From the NCBI GenBank assembly GCA_028386065.3, contig JAKUCV010005512.1:7680-71679 (forward strand): 64,000 bases of DNA. Direction: 5' to 3'. The notes beneath the pieces were generated by a model that saw nothing but the letters and a program-made list of their open reading frames with translations, was not told the DNA's origin and did no database searches. This document shows, one piece after another, positions 37,001 through 46,469 of the stretch. Made by a program: the position numbers and the translations under genes. How positions within the stretch are numbered: position 1 is the first letter of the stretch; the number at the start of each line of letters is the position of its first letter. Source of the DNA: Turnera subulata. Taxonomy: Eukaryota > Streptophyta > Magnoliopsida > Malpighiales > Passifloraceae.

Positions 37001-38989
37001 AAACCCCAGGAGCACTGTTCATAGTCATCCCTGGGGTAATCTTGGCCAAATGCATGCCAACTGAATAGCTCAAGTGAATCATGAAATCCCAGTGTCTCAA
37101 TCTCGAACATCCTGTCACGTTCATGTGCCCTCGGTATGTTCTTTTTCTTCGTTGTAATGATAATTTTGCTTCCTGGATAAAACCAGTCTTTCTTTCCAAT
37201 CAATTTATCGTATTGGTCCAAATCATGCACATCATCCACAACGAGAAGCACCCTTTTGTGACTTACAACATGCCTGATCATAGCACTCCCTTCAGACACC
37301 CCAAATATTGACTTCATGACATCAGCTTTTCTCGTAAGGTCTTGAAGAAGTTTAGTCTGCAAATGAAACAACCCCTGATGTTGTTTTGATGTTTCTCTAA
37401 CATCTTCAAGAAAGCAACTACCCCGAAACTTGTGGAAGTTAATATTATAGATTTCCCTGGCAATAGTTGTCTTGCCAATTCCACCTATACCACAAATTGT
37501 TGCTACGCCAACATTGCTTGACCCGTCTTGCACCCATGAGTTGATGAGATCCATTTCTGATTCTCTGCCGACCAACTTGGGGGCAACATTGAGAATTTTG
37601 AGCCGCACTTGGTTTCCTACCATTTTAACGATTTCTTGAATTACCTCGAACTCATATCTACATGTCATCAAGGAGAGGAAATATTAAAAAGCATGATCTT
37701 ACAAAAATTCAACAATTCAACGCCCCATTAAATTTAACAAGACAGACTAAAGAAAAAAACTATAATATGTACCAAAAAAAGAAATAACTATATTACTCAA
37801 ATTGTATCAGACCCGGCCTGGTTACGGGCCAAGAAAAGGTCACGGGTCGCGGTTCAATGGTCGAACCGAATTCGATTTGGGTTTAATGCAATTGACCTTG
37901 AACAATAATTATTAAATAATTAATTATTTTAATCTATATATATTAATATTTATCTATATTTTTATAATAAAAAATAAATATAAAATTCTTAATTTTCATT
38001 AAATAGCATAATTTTATGGAAAAATGGAAAAAAGAATCTTTTTTTTGTGTTTTGTGAATTAAAATTGATCCGACCACTGGTCGGGTGTGTGAGTGAGTGT
38101 TATACTGTTCACTTGTTGCAGACCCGGTTCAACACCTCTAAAACCCAGAATACGCTAGGGTCATGGTTCACCCAATCGAACCAGACGGCTCGGGCCGGCC
38201 TGGATTTGATAACTATTCCAAGTTACAGGAGGAGGAGGAGGAGAATGAGAAGATATAAAAAGGAATTCCTATTCCTATACTATCAAAAGATTTCAACCTA
38301 GCCCCCAACATAATTAATTATCCCATAATATTCCCTAGCACGTACCAGAAATATTCCTATACTATCAAAAGATTTCAACCTAGCCTCCAACATAATTAAT
38401 TATCCCACAATATTCCCTAGCTAAGCAGAAATTATCAGTGATGATATGATGTACGTGCGTACCTAATATTCATAACATGTTCTCCTTTGAGAGCACCAAC
38501 TTCTCTTAACGCTTCTCTCCATCCCTCCACTCTATCAATCTTCAAATCCTTGTTGTTGTCGTGTTGATCAAAAGAATCAGCAAAGCTCCCTCTCTGATGC
38601 CTCACATCAGACGGATCCACGTGATAGAAAACCGGCAGGACATTATGGCCATCTTCTCTGTGACGTTTCATGATCACCACAAGCTCGTCCAAGCACCACT
38701 TTGAGGAAGCGTAATCTTTGGAGAAAACAATCACTGATATTCTCGACTCCTGAATTGCCCTCTCTAGCACTGACCTTATATTCCGCCCTGGTGGGATTTC
38801 ATCATCGTCCCTGAACACATGATATCCTCCATCAATTAAGTGTCTGTAAAGGTTATCAGTGAAGGTATATCGAGTATCCGGACCTCTGAAACTCAAGAAC
38901 ACATGATAATGAACGGTCTCCTCGTCAGGCTCTCCAGAGGAGGAGGCTTGCTGGTGATCTTCTGCTTCTAAGGAATCTATAATAGCCAT
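34014..38989 (-). CDS. TIR-NBS-LRR disease resistance protein, TNL-A (intact)
   Basis: Five exons on the minus strand: 38463-38989 (TIR), 36547-37657 (NBS), 36028-36393, 35004-35915 (LRR) and 34014-34565 (C-terminal jelly-roll, C-JID). Together they encode 1155 residues with no stop. TIR: 'HYHVFLSFRGPDTRYTFTDNLY' and 'SSKWCLDELV', whose Glu is the conserved NADase residue. NBS: P-loop 'GGIGKTTIA', kinase-2 'LLVVDDV', 'GSKIIITT', 'GFPLALQVLGSSL'. The MHD motif reads 'MMHELVRDMG', Asp to Glu. LRR: 'LKILDLRLSLELTRTPNFKGLPNLEILVLDGC'. C-JID: 'HSVFLPGGADVAADWFDH'. In exon 4 the acceptor at CTGGGCAG was chosen because the two nearer AGs give a stop. Such proteins sense pathogen effectors and signal cell death. 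Intron 1 holds a possible MITE. Confidence 0.92.
37803..38220. mobile_element. Possible MITE in TNL-A intron 1
   Basis: Begins TATCAGACCCGGCCTGGTTA and ends with a rough inverted match (GGGCCGGCCTGGATTTGATA). The interior is AT-rich with 'ggttcaa/gaacc' phrases. TNL-B has no such insert in its intron 1. No clear target-site duplication could be set. Confidence 0.4.
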
Positions 38990-39609
38990 TATTCAAGAAG
39001 AGTAGCTAGAATTCAGATGATGTATGTAACTGGTAGTATTAGCAAGTGAAAGGTTTCAACGGGGAAAGAAACTGAGTGAATAATGGGAACCATGAAAATT
39101 AATAGAGTTACTGAAGATAAAAAATGTAATGCACTGACAATGAATATGGCCTGGATTTAGGCAATTTCAATGTTATTTCAGTCGTTGGATGCTACAATTT
39201 CGTGGAAGTAGCCTCTTTGGAGAGAGAAGAGAATTATTGAGAGGAGAGAGTTGTATTATAATTATTTCCATTAAGTGATTGGAAGGTCGACAATGACTTC
39301 TTCATTGTAACAAATGAAAGGGAATTATAATATATGTATCCCATTCCTACCAACTTGTGTTCAAAAGACGTTGATTCCTTCTTTAATTATCACACCCGTG
39401 CTTTCAAGTGACCAACCACTCCATACTTTTGAGTCTTTTCTTGTGGGGAACATATTGTAATTAAGTCTTGGTCATATGGAGCTAAATTAAAAAATTGGGA
39501 GCGAAAGTGACTTCTTCTTGGTACCAACTACGTACGAAACATCCTGATCCCATTTTGAAGAACACTGTTGGATTTGGGTATGTTCCCGTTCAAAAGTCAG
39601 TTATAAGTA
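38990..39609. other. Upstream region of TNL-A
   Basis: Promoter side of TNL-A. Parts resemble the upstream regions of TNL-B (50280-50520) and TNL-D (57260-57400). From about 39465 the phrase GACTTCTTCTTGG recurs next to TNL-B (50970) and unit U4 (59443), so the module border lies here. Confidence 0.55.
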
Positions 39610-39866
39610 CTTCAAGCATCCACCAAATCTGCGAAGGAGCAGATTTTGTGGCTAAAGGAAAATTAAGGAACAAATACCATATGGGGATTCATATGGTTAA
39701 CTGTGATCCTCCGCCAAATCTGGCTTATTATCAAAAACCAATATGCTGGTATTGTAAGCCTTGGAGTTGGGCAGCCTATATACTATAAGTTTTCTTTTTG
39801 GATGGAAGAAAGAAAGAACAAAAAAAAAAAAAATTCCATATATCCCTTGTCAGTATCATTTCCTTG
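39610..39866 (+). repeat. Unit U1: palindrome and TATA, hairpin missing
   Basis: Contains the U palindrome (39620-39651), GCCAAATCTGGC, CATATGCTGGTATTGTAAGCC-type phrases (shown here in part) and a TATA box at 39775-39782. The sequence then switches at about 39866 into an inverted copy of 43682-43945, so the hairpin is lost. Confidence 0.75.
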
Positions 39867-40112
39867 AAACCTAAAACCCAGACTAGCTAGGCTTCCATTG
39901 GAAGGATACAAACAAGATGTGGTCTGCAGAGAAGATGAACATTTTGAAGAATAGAGTACAGCCAGCGAATAATATGGTTTTGCAAGATTCTAACCAATCA
40001 ATAAAGCACTCAAATAGGAAGGGAACAATGCATCAACAATTAATCAAAATACTCGATTTTCTGGAAAAGAAGTGTTTCCATTCATTCTCACAAAATACAT
40101 TACAGCAGCAGT
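39866..40112 (-). repeat. Inverted repeat copy of 43682-43945
   Basis: From CTAAAACCCAGACTAGCTAG to ACAAAATACATTACAGCAG the sequence is the reverse complement of 43682-43945 with about 85-90% identity by eye. Part of the same segment (about 57 bp) also sits at 45634-45690, next to TNL-C. It has no open frame or known family. Confidence 0.85.
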
Positions 40113-40439
40113 GATTTTATACATAGAGTTTGTGTTCATCACAAGAACAAGTTGATGAGAAAAAGGCAACATCGATCTCCAAATTAGCCTTTGTATTTAC
40201 TCTTAAAATTATCAGTGAATAATGGAGCCAATATATAAGTGAAACAAGTTACTAGTCTTTTACCCGAGATTGCGAGAAATGAGGTTTACTACTTTACTTA
40301 CCTCATGGGGTCTTCCATAATGGAGTCAGATTGCGAGCAAGGAACGTTGAACATTTGAGGGTATCGAATGGAAGTATATCATAAAAAAATAGATATACAA
40401 TAATTAACAAAAGAAGATTCACGAAAGGCAGCGTTACTT
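40113..40439. other. Interval between the inverted repeat and unit U2
   Basis: No gene is seen. AT-rich sequence without a recognised repeat. Confidence 0.5.
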
Positions 40440-40494
40440 ACCCCAGAGCCACCAGAGAATCCTTTCTTTGAATTGGCACACCTTCTTTGTAATT

Positions 40495-40656
40495 GAAATC
40501 ACATTCCACTTCGGCCGTAACCGTGAATGCTGCTTAATTTCTTATAGCGCTCTTGCTTTCTTTCTTTGCTGTAATTAAGCTTCGAGGAAAGCAAGCAAGA
40601 CCGCTATAAGATATCCACCATACACGGCCTATGGCCAAAGAGGAAGGGGATTCCAT
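40495..40656 (-). ncRNA. Candidate microRNA precursor hairpin H2
   Basis: On the minus strand, arms of about 65 nt pair around a loop at 40561-40585. The inner duplex pairs TCTTATAGCGGTCTTGC (5' arm, about 40595-40611) with GCAAGAGCGCTATAAGA (3' arm). The only break in 17 positions is one G opposite G. Outer arms carry GGCC and GGAATCC-type blocks that also pair. It lies about 220 bp from a TATA box. See H3-H6 for paralogues. The mature product is inferred, not known. Confidence 0.6.
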
Positions 40657-40868
40657 TCATTTTTCTTGGGTGGCGAACGAACAGATGATACTTTAGGTAT
40701 ATATGGTTCTTCTTCTTGTGCCATGTTTGCTGCAGTAGCCGAAACAAGGAGAAGGTCAAGGAAGACTACACCAAAAATCTCTCATTTTTCAAGCTTTTTT
40801 TCTTTTTCTTTTTTTTTTCCCTCCCATTGTAAGGCGCTTTTATAGTATGGAAGAGGCTGGCTGGCTTA

Positions 40869-40875
40869 TTTTATA
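40869..40875 (-). promoter_or_regulatory. TATA box of unit U2
   Basis: Minus strand reads ACTATAAAATAAGCCAGCC, matching the TATA context of U3-U6. Confidence 0.55.
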
Positions 40876-41290
40876 GTTATTAATTAACTGGGGTTTAGGT
40901 AGGTACTACATGTGAATTGAATTGGGTGTTATTTCTTCACGTGATATTACTCAACATTCGCAGATTTTATCCAAAAGATTGGTTCAGATTTGGCCGAGGA
41001 ACAGTTAACCATATCCCCAACGTACGGTATTTTGTTCCTTTTACATGCAATTCCTTAAGCCAGAAAAATCTGCTCCTTCCCAGAATTGGTGGGTTTATCA
41101 ACGGCTAAAGGCATGTGTATTTCTTTAATTTCGGTCAACAGTGAAAATCTGCTCAAAATTCTTTTAAGCTGCTGTTTTGAATAGTTTCTTTCCAGTCTCT
41201 ATGTTTGAATCCTTATTAAAAAAAAAAAAAAATTATTTCTGACTTCAACAGTTTCGGTCCCGGCCCGAACGTACAGGACTAATCATAAAT

Positions 41291-41959
41291 TACAGATGGA
41301 GTTTACAGATAGAGTTTTTGGGTTTTATGGCCTTCATGTTTAATGATTTGGCTAATTATGTACCCAACATTTTCTTGCGGGTCATATTATCATATACCCC
41401 GAATTTGCATGGACAGGCTAAATACGATCTCCTAAACTCTAAATTCGGACAGCCCTCCATGTCAGGATCACGCTTGGCCTATCCCTATAAAGTCGGGATA
41501 TATGACTGGCCAAAAAAATGTCTGGATATAATTAGCCAAAGCATTGGGGGCCATAAAATTGACCTTTTAATTTGTTTAATTGACCTTTTGTAATTTGTTT
41601 CAAATCAATTACCTAGTCTTAGATCCAAAGTAGTTTCCAATTATATTCATTTTTTCATTAAATAACATACAAAATAATATTGTTATCCACAAAATCTAGA
41701 TTACTTGGTTTATTATGATATTGGTAGTACGTATGTGTATAAAAATCTTAAAATCAATAATCAAGACTGAACGGAGGAGAGAATAATAACATACTATATT
41801 TCCCAAATATCCATGAGCCCGGTAGTTTAGACCTTCGCTTGACCAAAATTTTTATTTACCAATAATAATAATAATAATAATAACATATTATCACACGTCC
41901 AACTAGTCAATTGGTCTAAAAGGAGACAACATGTCCTACGGTGTCATGTGAATTCCGTT
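41291..41959. other. Interval between unit U2 and the GDSL relic
   Basis: No gene is seen. A 91-codon frame at 41318-41593 has no family features. An (AAT)n microsatellite lies at about 41860-41885. Confidence 0.5.
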
Positions 41960-42760
41960 ACTGTACAACCTAACTAGAAGGCCGTTCTATGGCAATTGTT
42001 GGGCTTCCTAACTAGGTGCCGTTTAGTTCGGGATACCGGATCAAGTCCACGCGGATTTTGGACCAGTAGTCCGCGTTTGGGGAGAAATTTTACGGTGGGG
42101 AATCCCCAAATTTTATTAGTCGTGGACCTGATTTTAAATTCGATTATATTAAGAATAATTAAACCATTTAAGTATATATATTGAATGTGCAGTTTTATTT
42201 CCTAAATAATACACGATAAATTAGGAAACAATATAAATCTTAGGAGATGAATAAGGAACCTTTAAGGTAAATTGGAGAAATAAATAAATACTAAAATAAA
42301 AATAATTAACAATCAAAGATAATTTGTTAACATAAATAGGGGTACACAACTAATAAAACTTGGGGAGTCCCCACCGTAAAATTTCTCCGCGTTTGGTTCG
42401 GCAAGAGGCGATTAGTTTGTGAGGACTGGCCTGGACTCGGATCCCACGATCATCCAAGTGATCCGTCCTGTATAAGAGAAAAGAATACAGACTCACAACC
42501 CTACAATGAAAAGCTTGAAAGACTGATAACCAACCTATAGAAATCACTTCTAGGATGCAGAATTGTCTATATGCAAACATTTTTGTATCCACAAAACTAT
42601 GGTAAGCTAACTGGCATAGCATTAATTTGCAACATAGGAGGTATTGGCCTACTAAATTTTATTTATTAATGTGGGTACGTATATCAAAGACTTCTGCTAC
42701 CTTGGAAGCTTTTAATAAACTTGAACCTCTACATGTACTAGCTAGTCATTTGTAATTTAT
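41960..42760 (+). pseudogene. GDSL-lipase relic R1 (exon 2 and intron 2) with nested insertions
   Basis: 41960-42022 matches the start of exon 2 of the intact gene (CTGTACAACCTAACTAGAAG ... GGCTTCC). 42454-42606 matches the rest of exon 2, with a TAG at about 42537 where the intact gene has a CAG codon. 42607-42760 matches intron 2. Between the exon parts lies an insertion holding the MITE at 42081-42388. The gene is dead. Confidence 0.88.
42081..42388. mobile_element. MITE with ~40-bp terminal inverted repeats
   Basis: Ends GGAGAAATTTTACGGTGGGG (left) and its reverse complement CCCCACCGTAAAATTTCTCC (right); inverted identity continues inward through TTTTATTAGT. GCGTTTGG flanks both sides (42073-42080 and 42389-42396). 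The shared flank can be extended to 11 bp by ambiguity, so the target duplication is 8-11 bp, in the range of hAT or Mutator elements. It carries no open frame. Confidence 0.85.
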
Positions 42761-42952
42761 GATTAGTCGATTAGTCATGTACGTTGGGGCCGAGACCGAA
42801 ACTGTTAAAGTCAGAAATGTTTTTTTTTTTTTTTATCAGGAATCAAGCATAGAGACTGGAAATTAACTATTCAAAACAACTTAAATAATTTTGAGCAGAT
42901 TTTCAGCGTTGAGCCAAAATAAAGAAACACATGCCTTGAGCCGTTGATAAAT

Positions 42953-42984
42953 CCACAAAATCTGCGAGGGAGCAGATTTTGTGG
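42953..42984 (+). promoter_or_regulatory. Conserved palindrome upstream of the U-unit TATA box
   Basis: CCACAAAATCTGC, a 6-nt spacer, then GCAGATTTTGTGG: a perfect 13-bp inverted repeat. Imperfect versions stand in the other U units (for example 39620-39651). It lies about 105 bp upstream of TATA here. It may be a protein binding site or an RNA stem; only the symmetry is seen. Confidence 0.6.
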
Positions 42985-43089
42985 CTAATTCAGGAGGCAT
43001 GTAAAAAGGAGCAAATACCATATGGGGGATATGTGATCCTCCGCCAAATCTGGCAATTATCAAAACTATACACTGGTCTTGGGACAGCC

Positions 43090-43096
43090 TATAAAA
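43090..43096 (+). promoter_or_regulatory. TATA box of unit U3
   Basis: CAGCCTATAAAATCAGTCAGCC, shared with U5 and U6 (and as TATAAAT in U4). Confidence 0.6.
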
Positions 43097-43343
43097 TCAG
43101 TCAGCCTCTTCCTTTTGTGATAATGCGAGGAGAGTCAGACTCGAACCCGAGTCTCACCCTTCTTGTGCTTTTGACACAATAGTGCGAATGAGCTTCTACC
43201 TAGCTATATTGATGCATATACTATAAGAAACTCCATATATCCCTTGCCAGTGTCATTTCCTTGAAACCGAGAAAGATGGTTTTTGTAGTCTTCCATCTCA
43301 AGACCACAAAGTATCATGTCTTCGTTCGCTATCCAAGAAGAAT

Positions 43344-43494
43344 GAAATCCCCTTCCTCTCCGCCCAGAGTCCATGCATCGTAGATATCTTATGGCGGTCT
43401 TGCTTTCCTCGAAGCTTAATTACAGGAAATAAAGCAAGAGCGCTATAAGGAATTGAGCATGCATGGATACGGCCGGAGTGGAATGTGATTTCAT
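43344..43494 (+). ncRNA. Candidate microRNA precursor hairpin H3
   Basis: 5' arm GAAATCCCCTTCCTCTCCG ... TCTTATGGCGGTCTTGC (43387-43403). 3' arm GCAAGAGCGCTATAAGG ... GGAGTGGAATGTGATTTC. It differs from the consensus 5' arm by one base (A to G), which still allows a wobble pair. The loop is about 25 nt, CTCGAAGCTTAATTACAGG. Same layout as H2 and H4-H6. Confidence 0.6.
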
Positions 43495-43681
43495 TTAGAA
43501 TTAGATTCCAAGAAAGGATTCTCTGACGCTGCTTTATTGCTGCATTGCACTTGTTGAAGAAGGAAGTGCGTTGAAGACATAATCCTGCTACTTGAGGTAT
43601 GCACTCCAAGTGTTTGATATAATATCTATGTCAGTTTATGTGACTAGTATCTTATCAACATGTTCATAGTGAAAAAACGCA

Positions 43682-43945
43682 AAATCTCACTGCTGGTGTA
43701 ATGCATTTTGTGAGAATGAATGAATGAAAACACTTCTTATTCCAGAAAATCGAGTATTGCGATTAATTGTTGTTGCATTGTTCTCCTCCTATTTGAGTGC
43801 TTTATTGATTGGTTAAAATCTAGCAAAACCATTATTATTCATTGGCTGTTCTCTATTCTTCAAAGTGTTCATCTTTCTCTGCAGACCACATCTTGCTTTG
43901 TATCCTTCCAATGGAAGGAAAGCTAGCTAGTCTGGGTTTTAGGTT
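43682..43945 (+). repeat. Repeat partner of 39866-40112
   Basis: Reverse complement of 39866-40112. About 57 bp of it (ATTGGCTGTT ... CTGCAGACCACATCTTG) also forms the junction at the broken end of TNL-C (45634-45690). Confidence 0.85.
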
Positions 43946-44084
43946 TAATGCCAAAATCCACGCCACTAGTTAATTAGTCCGAAATTTTGACACAGTTAAT
44001 CATAGTAAACAAAATATAATTTCCTCCGATAAAACCAAGGTGGAAGCTGTTGTGGGATTGGTTGGGTGACTACGTGCTCCTCCA

Positions 44085-45634
44085 GCTTGTTGTTACATAT
44101 AAGACGTATTCCCCACTATTTTGCAACATATCTTGTTGACGGATGGAGTGTAAGCTTCACCCGGTCACCTTCTCCCAAAGGGACAGAATATCTAAGATCT
44201 TCTAGCCTCCAGCAACTCAACCATGTTACCATATCCTCCTCCAATCCAAGAATGCCACGAAATAGTATCATATCCTCTCCAATCCAGGAAATAGTAACAC
44301 ATCCTCCTCCAATCCAGGAATGCCATGAAATACTGGTTTATAGTGATGATTTCTTCCCGTAGTTTCATTGCTGATAACTAAACCAAAATCAAGCAGACCA
44401 GGTTCTTCTCTTCTTCGGGGATATTTAAGGCAATATTTAAGGAATAAACTAAAACCAATGAGCTTATGACCAACCACTGGCAAAAGATGGAAACATATGC
44501 AGTTGTCCCCCTCTCCCCGCCTGTGTTGATGATCAAACCAATCTGGAGCCACGTCCCTTCCTCCAGGTAGAAAAACGCTATGCATTGCATGCTCACTTGA
44601 TACCTATATATGAATATAATGCCGATGGAATTAATTAATCCACACAAAATCATTAATTATTACAAATAAAGGTCGTGAATTATATATGTTTCAGAAGAGA
44701 AAAAAAGTAGGGAGAGAGCAAGCAAGCATGCACGTGAATACTAGTACGCTGCAGCAACCCTGTCATTGTATTGTACAGTGCAACTTTATCATCAGTGCTT
44801 GCCGTGAGTACAATATTCCCTAATCCCAAATGCTTCTTTACTTCACCGTCGATGTTTCCAAGTGGTTCTAGTTTGTAATAGCCTTCCACCTCTACAAGCT
44901 TCGGACGATCCATGCAACATATTTGTGGGTCACCCTGAAACAAGCTTCCGTGAGTTTCAACCCTTTCCAATGATTCACAACCTTTAACAAATATATCTGG
45001 TATTGCAAGCACAGAAAGTGGTTGCAGCTTGCTGCATTCTTTTAGCACAAGGCGATCAAGTTGGAGTTGCTTGATGCTTTCCGGAAGACGTGTAATAGGA
45101 TTTCCACTCAGATCTAAGCGCTTCAATGACGACATCGAGCTAAGATCAAGATCAGAAAGATTGTCTGATAAACCACAGTCTGCAAGGCGTAGCTCTGTCA
45201 GTGTCTTTGGAAAAAAATCCAACTTCAAGCAGGTTGAGTGTGCATCGTTTTCTGGTAGTTGCATAAACCACAATGCCGATCGTATCCAGGACAATTTGGC
45301 TTCTCTAAAATCATTAATCATGATTCCACCTGCAATTAGCAATGTCAGGGACTCGAACCTCATCAACACCTCAGGCAAGTTTCCGTGACTAGGACAACCT
45401 GATATATTAAGTTCTTTCAGAGATTTCAACACTGGAAGCTTTAAACGAATATTTTTGCAGTCCTGCAGGTTTAAAGATTCAAGTTTCACCAGGTCTCCAG
45501 CAGATTCATCAACCTCCTTCAAGTTTATACAGCCTTCCAGTACCAAGATGGGAGTTCTGGTAAGCTCCAGTGAATGTCTCAGGTCAAGTACTTTTAGAAG
45601 CTGGAGACGCTGCCCAGATACGTAGAGATTAGTC
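44085..45634 (-). pseudogene. TNL-C: LRR and C-JID relic without TIR and NBS
   Basis: The LRR exon (44734-45609, 292 codons, open) and a C-JID exon starting at 44603 match TNL-A exons 4 and 5. Relative to A and B, nine residues are deleted after 'LELTRTP'. The C-JID exon contains a short tandem duplication near 44230-44330 (phrases of TCCTCCAATCCA repeated) and shifts to an early stop at 44268. The rest of the original C-terminus is still recognisable down to 44085. Upstream homology ends at 45634, where the sequence changes to the 43682-43945 repeat, so TIR, NBS and exon 3 are gone. The exon 4 donor is CAC|GT instead of CAG|GT. Confidence 0.9.
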
Positions 45635-45814
45635 ATTGGCTGTTAACTATTCTTCAAAGTGCTCATCTTCTCTGCAGACCACATCTTGATTGCATCCTTA
45701 CTCGTGTTAATACTATTTCGTCCCACAAGGTGCTCAGGATTCTAAGGCACAAATCCATCATAAGGCATCTTATATATATCACCAAATAAAAAAGGGGGGA
45801 AGCAAGTACCTCTT

Positions 45815-45930
45815 CGATAGCCTTATTGAACAAGTTCTACCTCAATTATAGACTCCCGGGGCGGCTAAGAACTTGTAAGCCTTTATGATTGTTCATCTAT
45901 GTATCGGAGAGTGGAAAAGGATGGTTCATG
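45815..45930 (+). pseudogene. GDSL-lipase relic R2 (3' end of exon 3 and 3' UTR)
   Basis: TTATTGAACAAGTTCTACC and GACTCCCGGGGCGGCTAAGA match 33838-33915 of the intact gene, continuing into its 3' UTR (ATCTATGTATCGGAGAGTGG). It stands in the same convergent position to TNL-B as the intact gene does to TNL-A. Confidence 0.85.
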
Positions 45931-46469
45931 GGCACTTGAATCTCAGAAAGGGACTCTACTAATCTTATAAACCCCTGCCAATTTCCGTCTCTGGATGTGC
46001 AGAACTTGTAATTACTAATGCAGTTACTGCTACATTTTTGTTGTCTCTACCGAGCTTTTAGAACTGCTTTATAGCATGAACAGTTTATGTATTTGTTTAA
46101 AAATTTTGTTGTACCTTCCATCTGATAATTTCATTCTTCGACTGAAGACATGAGCTTAGTTTGCATTTGACGTTTCAGTTCGGATTAAATGAAATGGTGA
46201 CAAACATTTTGGTTCCCTTCTCCAACCATGAATCAAATAATAGCAAATTTAGTTATTTTTTTTGGATGAGGTGAATTTGAATTTTCTGGACTTATGAGCC
46301 CAGAGACACGTATCAGCATTGAAATTAAGAAAATCCCTTTATTACTTGAGCAGAAACAGTACGAAGGGCAGTGGCCTTCATCAGGAGGGTGGACAAGATG
46401 AACACTTCATTAACTTTTCATGGTACATAAACATGATTTCATTTGAGTGAAGAGAAAATGTTTGTCATT
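45931..46469. other. Interval between GDSL relic R2 and TNL-B
   Basis: No gene is seen. The start continues GDSL 3' flank; the remainder is AT-rich. Confidence 0.5.

Larger units (their letters stand above)
40440..41290 (-). repeat. Unit U2 (minus strand)
   Basis: Read on the minus strand this matches U3 and U6: 'GACCGAAACTGTTGAAGTCAG' region (about 41255), the palindrome (41065-41095), a TATA box at 40869-40875, and the hairpin at 40495-40656. Between TATA and hairpin a short phrase 'ATGGCACAAGAAGAAGAACC' starts a small frame (MAQEEEPY...) also seen in U4. Confidence 0.8.
42790..43540 (+). repeat. Unit U3 (plus strand)
   Basis: Contains GACCGAAACTGTTAAAGTC (42792), a T run, the perfect palindrome (42953-42984), TATA at 43090-43096, a short insert with a B-box-like phrase (about 43127-43190), and hairpin H3. 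It follows a GDSL intron relic directly, as U6 does. Confidence 0.8.

Noticed and set aside
36547..37657. Hairpin 5' arm (ATAGCGGTCTTGC) resembles the antisense of the TNL P-loop (ATAGTTGTCTTGCC at about 37464-37477), suggesting direct targeting.
   Set aside because: About 11 of 13 bases match, but the mismatches fall in the centre, where plant miRNA cleavage is least tolerant, and pairing fades outside. Chance similarity cannot be excluded, so I do not claim TNLs as targets.
45029..45388. 119-codon frame on the plus strand, with similar frames at 35341-35538, 47320-47538 and 47611-47973.
   Set aside because: They are the antisense of the conserved LRR exons and recur only because the exons are paralogous.
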